A stretch of DNA of 6,171 nucleotides from Candidatus Heimdallarchaeota archaeon (GTDB taxonomy: Archaea; Asgardarchaeota; Heimdallarchaeia; Heimdallarchaeales; Kariarchaeaceae): contig JACZSS010000188.1 of the NCBI GenBank assembly GCA_022574115.1, positions 1 through 6,171 of the forward strand, written 5' to 3'. The notes under the pieces were generated by a model. That model had not been told where the DNA came from. It worked only from the letters and a program-made list of their open reading frames with translations, and made no database searches. Of the stretch, positions 1-5,644 are shown piece after piece (position 1 is the stretch's first letter; every line of letters begins with the position of its first letter). Position numbers and translations under genes: made by a program.

Positions 1-825
1 CCATTCTATAATCCTGATATTCGAACCTACGACTTTGATCCCGAGGTGGCAAAAGGAATGTTAGATACTCTAGGATTTGTTGATTCAAATGACGATGGTA
101 TCAGAGAGGATATTAATGGGACCAAACTCTCATTTGACCTACTAGTGTCATCTGAGTTTGACAGATCGGTTGTAGGAGCTCAAATGATGTCAGAGTGGAT
201 GGCTGACATCGGAATTGAGGTAAATGTTGTACCAGCATTATTTGATGTAATTTGGGATCAAATCGGCGGATCAGGATTAGGAACCTATGATTATGATTGG
301 AGCTATATTGGTTGGACTCTATTTTGGAGTGATCGTCATCCAAATTGGGTTTACTGGTTATTTGGAGCTGATGACAGTTACTGGGGAACCACTATTAATC
401 TCCCTGGTTGGGAGGGTGCACAACGTGATCTAGTTGGTCAGTTAGCTGGTGATATCTTATTTGAGACAGATGATACCATTATCAAAGATAAACTAGATGA
501 AGTCCAAGAAATCGTGGCTGAAGAGTTGCCATACCTGCCAATAGACATCCAAGGTGGAGTAACGTTATACCGAACAGACAAGTTTGAGGGCTGGCAGTTG
601 GGGAATGTAACGGGACCGAACAACTTTTGGTCATTTTTGAGTCTCTCTTTGATTGATTCTGACGGAACCTCCGACGGATTAACAACAATTACCACTACAA
701 TCGATGGAATAGTAACAACAATAACTGCTGAATCAACCGGTGGTGATTCACCCGGATTTGCATTGATAACGGCTGTTGCTACGACGATGGTAGTCGCAGT
801 CGTATTAAGAAAACGTCGTACATGA
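1..825 (+). CDS. ABC transporter substrate-binding protein, family 5 (peptide type), C-terminal part with PGF-CTERM-like anchor
   Basis: The frame is open from base 1 and its start lies off the left edge, so about 274 C-terminal residues are present, roughly half of a normal SBP_bac_5 protein. The family captures oligopeptides or similar solutes outside the cell and delivers them to an ABC permease. Visible family features are the FDPEVAKGMLD helix near residues 12-22, an acidic DSNDDG loop at about 28-33 that resembles a calcium-binding loop, and the late ELPYLPIDIQ...YRTDKFEGW segment. After about residue 215 the fold gives way to a Thr/Ser-rich linker, then Pro-Gly-Phe at 251-253, a hydrophobic helix at about 254-269 and a final RKRRT. 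That tail matches PGF-CTERM sorting signals cut and lipid-anchored by archaeosortase in archaea. The family is clear; the ligand is not. It converges on the nitrilase-like gene, so the two do not share a transcript. Confidence 0.9.
   Translation, partial: PFYNPDIRTYDFDPEVAKGMLDTLGFVDSNDDGIREDINGTKLSFDLLVSSEFDRSVVGAQMMSEWMADIGIEVNVVPALFDVIWDQIGGSGLGTYDYDWSYIGWTLFWSDRHPNWVYWLFGADDSYWGTTINLPGWEGAQRDLVGQLAGDILFETDDTIIKDKLDEVQEIVAEELPYLPIDIQGGVTLYRTDKFEGWQLGNVTGPNNFWSFLSLSLIDSDGTSDGLTTITTTIDGIVTTITAESTGGDSPGFALITAVATTMVVAVVLRKRRT
751..822 (+). other. PGF-CTERM-like C-terminal sorting signal
   Basis: These codons encode Pro-Gly-Phe, then about 16 hydrophobic residues (ALITAVATTMVVAVVL), then RKRRT and the stop. 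A Thr/Ser-rich spacer comes before it. This tripartite tail is the known signal for archaeosortase-dependent anchoring of surface proteins. A plain C-terminal membrane anchor is the alternative. The assignment rests on pattern recognition only. Confidence 0.65.
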
Positions 826-835
826 TCAAATTTAT

Positions 836-848
836 CAAAAATAAAACC
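836..848 (-). terminator. possible oligo-U terminator for the nitrilase-like transcript
   Basis: Read on the minus strand this is GGTTTTATTTTTG, the most T-rich run downstream of the nitrilase-like stop codon. Archaeal RNA polymerase often stops at such oligo-T tracts without a hairpin. It lies about 125 bases past the stop and just before the convergent gene, so the position is plausible. The support is weak because the whole gap is AT-rich. Confidence 0.22.
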
Positions 849-923
849 TAAGAACTTTATTACCCCAAATAATAAATAGTGATTAAATCCAATTTAGATT
901 ATCCAATTAATTATTTCTTATCT

Positions 924-942
924 TGATCTATTTTGAAGATCA
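924..942. other. short inverted repeat in the convergent intergenic gap
   Basis: TGATCT and AGATCA are perfect inverted copies separated by a 7-base loop. The gap of 149 bases (826-974) between the two convergent genes otherwise shows only AT-rich sequence, with no gene or RNA that I can recognise. The stem is short and lacks an adjoining T tract, so it could be a weak bidirectional terminator or chance. Confidence 0.2.
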
Positions 943-974
943 GAAATTCAGAATTTATCCGAAATCATTCGTTT

Positions 975-1922
975 TCACTTTATCAGTTTTTCTCCCGAAG
1001 GACCTTCCTCAATCTCATTTTTCGAAGAATCGGTTAATTCCCACTTTCTTACATTCTTGTGCAACGATAATTCGTTCAAATCTTGAAATATTTCACCTTC
1101 TTGCAATCGATGATATGGTGGAAACTTTCCCTGAATTTTCGAATCCCTAAAATTTTTCCATAATGGATTCATTCCATATGATCCGAATTGGCGTATCCAG
1201 GAGACCTTCTCAAGATCAATAATCTCTGTCATAACTTCATCAGTTTCCCCAGCTGATTGTAGAATTCTCCCTTCAGGATCAACGAATAATGATTTACCAC
1301 CTCCTTGCGGACCTACACAGTTAACATTGAGAACATAAGATTGATACATTATTGCTTGAGCTTGGACCAAGACCAATTCTGCTGCCCTATCTGATGTAAA
1401 AGTTAATGAAGGCAGCAAAATGACTTCTGCACCCATCCAAGTCAAGGTTCTCATGACCTCTGGAAACCAAAGATCGTAACATATCAGTACCCCAATCCGG
1501 CCAATATTTGGTATATCAAAGGTAATAAAATCCTCTCCCCAATCAGTATCCTCGTGAGGAGACCATGGATACATTTTTCTATACTTTGTAACGATGCTTC
1601 CTTCAGAATTGATAACAATCAGAGTATTAAAAGTCTTAGACCCTTCTTTCTCTAGAAATGAACCGGGAACAAGCCAAATCCCTAAATTTTTGGCTAATTT
1701 ACATAAACTATCCGTTATTGCATTAGGTATGGGTTGCGCCTTATCCTTCCAATTTGCGGAACCATATTCCTGCAAAAATAATTCACCTGTGAAAAACAAA
1801 TCTATCCATGGAAACTGGGTTTTTTTTGCTTTTACCAACTTTATAAAATTTGCGAGATTATTTTCTTGATGCTCATAATTTTTTGTTAATTGTAACCCTG
1901 CTACTCCAAGCTTTCTTGTCAT
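975..1922 (-). CDS. carbon-nitrogen hydrolase (nitrilase superfamily amidase)
   Basis: The protein has 315 residues and belongs to the nitrilase superfamily, which cleaves non-peptide C-N bonds of amides, N-carbamoyl amines or nitriles with a Glu-Lys-Cys triad. All three are visible: Glu47 in FFTGELFL, Lys116 in KYRKMYPW and Cys148 in GVLICYDLWFPE. The chain starts with the usual first strand (LGVAGLQL) right after the ATG, which supports this start. A late segment, VGPQGGGKSLFVDPEGRIL at about 203-221, matches the family's closing strand pair. The last 35 or so residues are charged and appear to lie beyond the core fold. The subfamily is uncertain: an amidase, formamidase-like or N-carbamoyl amine hydrolase would all fit, and the neighbouring beta-amino-acid-type genes make a ureidopropionase-like role possible but unproven. 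No Shine-Dalgarno sequence precedes the ATG. It has its own 262-base upstream gap, so it is probably transcribed separately from the peptidase operon. Confidence 0.93.
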   Translation of the reverse strand: MTRKLGVAGLQLTKNYEHQENNLANFIKLVKAKKTQFPWIDLFFTGELFLQEYGSANWKDKAQPIPNAITDSLCKLAKNLGIWLVPGSFLEKEGSKTFNTLIVINSEGSIVTKYRKMYPWSPHEDTDWGEDFITFDIPNIGRIGVLICYDLWFPEVMRTLTWMGAEVILLPSLTFTSDRAAELVLVQAQAIMYQSYVLNVNCVGPQGGGKSLFVDPEGRILQSAGETDEVMTEIIDLEKVSWIRQFGSYGMNPLWKNFRDSKIQGKFPPYHRLQEGEIFQDLNELSLHKNVRKWELTDSSKNEIEEGPSGEKLIK

Positions 1923-1943
1923 TGTATGTCATTTAATTTTGTT

Positions 1944-1961
1944 GGATAAAAGAGATAAATT
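1944..1961 (-). promoter_or_regulatory. possible archaeal TATA-box region for the nitrilase-like gene
   Basis: On the minus strand this reads ATTTATCTCTTTTATCC and contains two TATA-like cores, TTTTATC centred about 26 bases before the ATG and TTTATC about 10 bases further out. A box at 25-30 bases before a start codon that has no Shine-Dalgarno sequence would suit leaderless transcription, common in archaea. The surrounding sequence is AT-rich, so chance occurrence is a real risk. Confidence 0.28.
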
Positions 1962-2021
1962 AATTGATTGATGATTGATTTTACTTCCATATTTTGCAAA
2001 CAAAAATTCAATGACTCATAA

Positions 2022-2174
2022 TTACTATATGTCTTAACACTGTTTAGAATTGCAGATTTAGAAATTAACATTCCAGATGAAGTTACAAAAACACTCTTGT
2101 TTTTTACCTCAGATGAGTCCTCGTTTCTTACTGGTGGTCTAATTGTCCCAAAGAGAGGATTCAGTGCAAATTAA
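2022..2174 (+). pseudogene. 3' remnant of a short-chain dehydrogenase/reductase (SDR) gene
   Basis: The plus-strand frame ending at TAA 2172-2174 encodes IPDEVTKTLLFFTSD, then ESSFLTGG, then LIVPKRGFSAN. This follows the C-terminal signature of classical SDR enzymes, where a Pro-Glu-Asp/Glu-[VI] helix leads into a FLaSD..SF.TG segment and ends VVDGGFSA. Only about 40-50 of some 250 residues remain. A TAA at 2019-2021 interrupts the frame, there is no ATG, GTG or usable start before the motif, and the Rossmann fold and Tyr-Lys active site are absent. The terminal DGG is changed to PKRG, a sign of decay. No continuation was recognised in the other plus-strand frames between 1923 and 2021. The fragment sits 10 bases from the converging M20 stop codon. 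I infer a gene truncated by deletion or recombination. Family assignment is by eye. Confidence 0.62.
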
Positions 2175-2184
2175 TTATCCTAAT

Positions 2185-3471
2185 CTAAGCAGTTTTACAA
2201 TGTTTCTGAATTACACCTATCATAACCTCTGCAACTGTAATCATTGATTCAATGTCAACACACTCATCAAAAGAATGGATTCTCTCTGCTCTTGGTCCAT
2301 AAGTTATTGCAGGAATCCCCTGATGCACAAAATATCTTGCATCCAATCCAGCTGCTCCACCCAAAAATATCGGGTCGCTCTTTGTAGCTTTGTAGTTTTC
2401 TTCGACAACTAATTGGGTGAATGGATGCCTGATATCCATCTCATGGGGACGGGCGTTCCATCCGAACCATTCAATGATCGGAGGATTTTTCGTTAACCAA
2501 ACATCTGATTTAATTGCATTGTTAATTGCATTCTCTACTTGTGATCTAACTTCTGTTCTTGTTTCTCCAGGAGGCCAACCTATCCTACACTCTAACGTAC
2601 ATTCACCCGGGACCGTTGATGGCCAATCCCCTGATTGAACTATTCCAATATTTATCGTTGTGGCTCTTCCTTTCATTGTCTCGTCTTGCTCTGCATATGG
2701 GTAACTAATAGTATTTTGTCTAGATTGATGTAATTCCTCTAGGGCTTGAATAATAGGAACTGATTTTGTAATTGCATTGACTCCATAGTGAGCTGTGGAC
2801 GCATGGGCGGGTCTTCCTATTACTTTTATTCGGAAGTACATTACCCCTGCACTGGCGATTCCTATGCAGTGATCTAAAGGCTCAGGGATAATCGCTGCAT
2901 CATATTTTGGTTCGGTCATTCTAAGAGAAAGTACACCACCCACTCCACCGTCTTCTTCCTCAATAGTTGATTCCAAAAATAAATCACCTTTTAATTTAGT
3001 CTCAGTCTCAATTATTGCTCTTGTAGCGAAAACCATCGCTGCAAGACCACCTTTCATATCTCCAGCTCCTCTTCCGTAGAGTAAATTTCCCTCAACTTCA
3101 CCCCCAAATGGTTTTCTAGTCCATTGGTTTACTGGTTCGGGACTCACCACATCGATATGTCCACTTAAACAGAGAGAAGGGCCATCACCAGTCCCTTTTA
3201 TCACGCTTGTTACATTCGGTCTATCTTCATATCCAAATTTAACAAAGGAAGTTGTTTCAAAGAAATCCTCATGAGACCTTAAATCTTTAATGGATGGATA
3301 AACTAGATTTGGTGTCAGTCCCATTTTTTCAAGTTTTTGAACAAGAAATCTTTGGCATGTTATTTCGTTTCCAGTGACACTTGGTATTTTGATCAAATCT
3401 TGTGCTAATTCTATTAATTCGTCTTTATTATTAGTCAACCATTCGTGTGCTTTTGTTTCGTGATCTTTCAT
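2185..3471 (-). CDS. M20 family metallohydrolase (ArgE/DapE/CPG2-like deacylase or peptidase)
   Basis: This 428-residue protein is a full-length M20 di-zinc hydrolase; relatives remove acyl groups from amino acids or cut small peptides in the cytoplasm. The metal and catalytic residues are in place: His105 and Asp107 in SGHIDVV, the bridging Asp138 in GRGAGDMKGG, the Glu pair 171-172 in TIEEEDGG (base and ligand), Glu197 in IIPEPLDH and the late His399 in ERIHSFDE. The dimerisation domain is marked by GRPAHAS near 219-225 and by the GDWPSTVPGECTLECRIGWP stretch at 281-300. The start is well supported by a GAGGAG six bases before the ATG. It is the last gene of the minus-strand block, 19 bases after the DmpA-like gene. 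Acetylornithine deacetylase, succinyl-diaminopimelate desuccinylase and acyl-amino-acid hydrolase cannot be told apart by eye. The context of peptidases and an aminotransferase, with no arginine or lysine biosynthesis genes, favours a catabolic role. Confidence 0.93.
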   Translation of the reverse strand: MKDHETKAHEWLTNNKDELIELAQDLIKIPSVTGNEITCQRFLVQKLEKMGLTPNLVYPSIKDLRSHEDFFETTSFVKFGYEDRPNVTSVIKGTGDGPSLCLSGHIDVVSPEPVNQWTRKPFGGEVEGNLLYGRGAGDMKGGLAAMVFATRAIIETETKLKGDLFLESTIEEEDGGVGGVLSLRMTEPKYDAAIIPEPLDHCIGIASAGVMYFRIKVIGRPAHASTAHYGVNAITKSVPIIQALEELHQSRQNTISYPYAEQDETMKGRATTINIGIVQSGDWPSTVPGECTLECRIGWPPGETRTEVRSQVENAINNAIKSDVWLTKNPPIIEWFGWNARPHEMDIRHPFTQLVVEENYKATKSDPIFLGGAAGLDARYFVHQGIPAITYGPRAERIHSFDECVDIESMITVAEVMIGVIQKHCKTA

Positions 3472-3477
3472 TATTAT

Positions 3478-3483
3478 CTCCTC
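3478..3483 (-). promoter_or_regulatory. Shine-Dalgarno site of the M20 gene
   Basis: The minus strand reads GAGGAG followed by six bases (ATAATA) and the ATG. It is the best ribosome binding site in the window and fixes the M20 start at 3471. It lies inside the 19-base gap after the DmpA-like stop codon, which fits independent re-initiation in a polycistronic message. Confidence 0.75.
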
Positions 3484-3490
3484 GTAATTT

Positions 3491-4606
3491 TCATTCTTCT
3501 AGTTTAAACCTATAGGTTCTTAGGACTTCCAGTACACGGTCATGAGGTAGTGCGTACACCGTATTATTATTAATCCCCTGCATGGTTTCAGCTGCAACTA
3601 GTGAATTAATTATTGCTTCTTCTGTGGCCTGTGCAACACTTTTGAAAAGTGGATCCAAAGAACTATTACCAAGAAATTTCACGTCGTGCACTTTCTTGCT
3701 ATCAGCCTCATCAACTGAATTATGAGTGGAAAATGCAAGAAAAATGTCACCAGAAGAATTTGAACTATGGCCACCCACTCTCCCAAGTCCAAAAATTACT
3801 CTTTTACATAATCTTTTCAATTGATACGGTAGTAGGGGCGCGTCAGTTGCAATTATCACTATTAATGATCCTTCTTTACCAGATGGTTCTTTTTGGTTAA
3901 TTTTAGGCATTAATTCTGTTAACTCTTTTCCAACATTGACTCCGCCAATAGTTAGATCTGATCGATTTCCATAATTTGCTTGAACAAGAACTCCAACTGT
4001 TAGGTCTTCACCATCTATTTGAATTACCCTACTACTGGTTCCAATACCACCTTTGAATTGATGACAGATCATGCCAGTACCTCCTCCTACATTACCTTCC
4101 TCTGTGTTCGGTGATTTCGAACGGTCAATCGCTTCAAATACGTGCTCTTTTGATACATGAAACCCATTGATATCATTCAATACCCCATCATACGTTTCAG
4201 CAACAATTGGGAGAAACCACCGAAATTCATCGATCGATCGTTCAGGGGATTGCAAAATCTTCCATTCAATAATAAAATCCCTTACTTTACCCACACTATG
4301 AGTGTTAGTAATGCAAATCGGCGACATAATTAAACCCGATTCTTCCACCCAATGAGATCCAGTCATCTCCCCATTGCCATTAAGTGAAAAAATACCACCA
4401 AAAACCTGTTTGTCATTCTTTCCCACGGGAAAAATAACTGTTACACCGGTACGAATAGGACCCTTACCTACTACTAATTCTCCTTCTCCCTTGATAATTG
4501 TTGAATGTCCGACTTCTACTCCTTGGACATCAGTTAAACTATTGAATTGACCGGTTGTTCCATCGAAAGGAATTCCTAAATCTCTTGCCCTCACCAAGTA
4601 ACTCAA
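3491..4606 (-). CDS. S58/P1 family aminopeptidase, DmpA/BapA-like (Ser nucleophile)
   Basis: The 371-residue protein matches DmpA, the L-aminopeptidase/D-Ala-esterase-amidase, and beta-peptidyl aminopeptidases. These are Ntn-type hydrolases made as a precursor that cuts itself before a Ser, which becomes the N-terminal nucleophile. Family segments seen in order are RARDLGIPFDGTTG (6-19), VAETYDGVLNDINGFHV (135-151), GGGTGMICHQFKGGIGTSSR (174-193), VGVLVQANYG (204-213, with the Asn of the oxyanion site at 211), the cleavage site Gly246-Ser247 in EGSLIVIIATDAPLLP, and GLGRVGGHSSNSSGDIFLAFST (273-294). Length equals the family norm. The first possible start is TTG at 4606, since an in-frame TGA lies two codons upstream, but the GAGG there is only one base away. 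TTG at 4597 or GTG at 4594 are reasonable alternatives. It begins 11 bases after the NylC-like gene. Substrates could be beta-peptides, D-amino-acid amides or short peptides with small N-terminal residues. Confidence 0.92.
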   Translation of the reverse strand: MSYLVRARDLGIPFDGTTGQFNSLTDVQGVEVGHSTIIKGEGELVVGKGPIRTGVTVIFPVGKNDKQVFGGIFSLNGNGEMTGSHWVEESGLIMSPICITNTHSVGKVRDFIIEWKILQSPERSIDEFRWFLPIVAETYDGVLNDINGFHVSKEHVFEAIDRSKSPNTEEGNVGGGTGMICHQFKGGIGTSSRVIQIDGEDLTVGVLVQANYGNRSDLTIGGVNVGKELTELMPKINQKEPSGKEGSLIVIIATDAPLLPYQLKRLCKRVIFGLGRVGGHSSNSSGDIFLAFSTHNSVDEADSKKVHDVKFLGNSSLDPLFKSVAQATEEAIINSLVAAETMQGINNNTVYALPHDRVLEVLRTYRFKLEE

Positions 4607-4611
4607 TCCTC
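4607..4611 (-). promoter_or_regulatory. Shine-Dalgarno-like GAGGA at the DmpA-like start
   Basis: GAGGA directly abuts the TTG at 4606, too close for normal use. From its GAGG part to the TTG at 4597 there are 10 bases, and to the GTG at 4594 there are 13. It therefore argues that translation may begin three or four codons further in, which would leave the conserved RARDLG motif intact. Confidence 0.45.
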
Positions 4612-4617
4612 AAAAAA

Positions 4618-5613
4618 TTATTCGAAACAGTTTAGGACTGCATCCCATACCACATCACTTGCAAAATATCCAAGACCGGTAATTGGCAAAGTACCAGCGT
4701 CTACCTCTTCAGTTGTCACAAAAAACAAGACATCGCCATCGTTTAATGTATGAAAAGGATCAATCATTTTGGCCATAGACGAATGAACTTGTTTGGCGAC
4801 CTGTTTCAATTCTCTTGCATCCAGCTTCTGATCTGTGACCACAACAGTTAGTGTTGTGTTTTGGGACACAGGTTTTTTCGAGTCTGTCATGTTTTTCATT
4901 TGTTCTTCGTAAATTTCCACTTGTTCCATCATGGAAACTCGTTTATTCGAAGTTTTATCAAAATGACCTTTGATGATCTTTCCTTCTTTGTTTCTAATTG
5001 CACCCAAAGCATTAAGAATAACACATGCAAATATTTTGACTCCTTTAACCTCGGTAAAACCAGCCCCTTGACCGGCAATCTCAAAGATTTGTTCAGCGTA
5101 ATTTACCCCAGATCCGACTCTTACAGAACTTCCTGCTCCTTGTCTCCCCATTGGAAATTTCCCCGCATGCATATTTTGAGCCGCAAGTCTTCCTAATCTT
5201 TTATCCGGGTACAATCTATTTTTTCTAATATGGAAATCCCAAACAATAGCCCCAGGGACTATGGGTACAGTCAGCCAGTCCAGTTCAAAACCTTGCTCTT
5301 TTAGTAATTCAAACGCAACCCCATCAGCGGCATCTAATCCTAAGAAGGATCCTCCGGCTAAGCAAATCGCATCCGCCCAACCAACTTCATGGCTGCGAAC
5401 TGCTGGAGAACCCCCTCTAATATCTCCATAAAATCTAGCCCCACGATGTGGTTTTTCTTTAGTAGGATCAAATTTTATGACTGTACACCCCGTTGGTCCT
5501 TCAGGATATTGAGCAATTCCTATTTTGATGCCCGGAAATTGAAAATTAAGAATTGGTTCTCTTATTTCTGCATTCGGTTTCAAATTTTCACTCTCATTAT
5601 TTACTTCTTTCAT
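4618..5613 (-). CDS. S58/P1 family hydrolase, NylC-like (Thr nucleophile)
   Basis: The 331-residue protein is a second S58/P1 member but belongs to the NylC branch. NylC is the endo-acting 6-aminohexanoate oligomer (nylon oligomer) hydrolase; most relatives have unknown natural substrates. The self-cleavage site is visible as Asn252-Thr253 in SQNTTLTVVVTD. Asp292 and Asp294 in HTLNDGDVLF sit 39 and 41 residues after the nucleophile, the same spacing as I recall for the catalytic Asp pair of NylC. Other marks are the GGSFLGLDAADGV helix (87-99), VPIVPGAIVWD (116-126), RQGAGSSVRVGS (157-168) and VILNALGAI (198-206). Residues 1-23 form a polar extension before the first strand. A TAG just before the ATG fixes 5613 as the first ATG of the frame; a GAGAGG lies 11 bases upstream. 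It follows the aminotransferase by 31 bases and precedes its DmpA-like relative by 11. The Lys I recall in the GATVGK motif of relatives appears to be Ser168 here. Confidence 0.88.
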   Translation of the reverse strand: MKEVNNESENLKPNAEIREPILNFQFPGIKIGIAQYPEGPTGCTVIKFDPTKEKPHRGARFYGDIRGGSPAVRSHEVGWADAICLAGGSFLGLDAADGVAFELLKEQGFELDWLTVPIVPGAIVWDFHIRKNRLYPDKRLGRLAAQNMHAGKFPMGRQGAGSSVRVGSGVNYAEQIFEIAGQGAGFTEVKGVKIFACVILNALGAIRNKEGKIIKGHFDKTSNKRVSMMEQVEIYEEQMKNMTDSKKPVSQNTTLTVVVTDQKLDARELKQVAKQVHSSMAKMIDPFHTLNDGDVLFFVTTEEVDAGTLPITGLGYFASDVVWDAVLNCFE

Positions 5614-5624
5614 CTACCATAATA

Positions 5625-5630
5625 CCTCTC
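5625..5630 (-). promoter_or_regulatory. Shine-Dalgarno-like GAGAGG upstream of the NylC-like gene
   Basis: GAGAGG lies 11 bases before the ATG at 5613, slightly far. A nearer ATG at 5620 opens only a seven-codon frame (MVDERSK) that overlaps the real start out of frame. The spacing is compatible with weak or coupled initiation. Confidence 0.4.
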
Positions 5631-5644
5631 ATTTTCTACTAAAG

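Noticed and set aside
113..695. Minus-strand open frames across the binding-protein gene
   Set aside because: They lie opposite a clearly recognisable coding frame, overlap each other and show no family motifs.
923..1150. Plus-strand 75-codon open frame at the 3' end of the nitrilase-like gene
   Set aside because: It mostly overlaps the end of the well-supported minus-strand gene and its translation has no recognisable pattern.
1962..1980. Repeated ATTG/GATT units (taattgattgatgattgatt)
   Set aside because: Only a few imperfect 4-base units in AT-rich sequence; too short for a CRISPR, operator array or meaningful tandem repeat.
2098..2105. Run of six T residues on the plus strand considered as a terminator
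   Set aside because: It falls inside the SDR remnant (Phe-Phe codons) and no plus-strand gene ends just before it; on the minus strand it is a run of A.
2077..2142. A 21-codon plus-strand frame beginning with ATG (MKLQKHSC...)
   Set aside because: It runs out of frame within the SDR remnant, where the other frame carries the meaningful SDR-like translation. No ribosome binding site supports it.
4861..5196. Plus-strand 111-codon open frame inside the NylC-like gene
   Set aside because: It is antisense to conserved NylC-branch motifs, Phe/His/Ser-rich as expected of antisense translation, and lacks any family signal. The same applies to the frames at 1594-1869, 2417-2638, 3649-3900 and 5389-5622.
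5597..5620. Seven-codon frame MVDERSK overlapping the NylC-like start, considered as a leader peptide
   Set aside because: It has suitable spacing to GAGAGG, but such a short overlapping frame is easily expected by chance and nothing else suggests attenuation.
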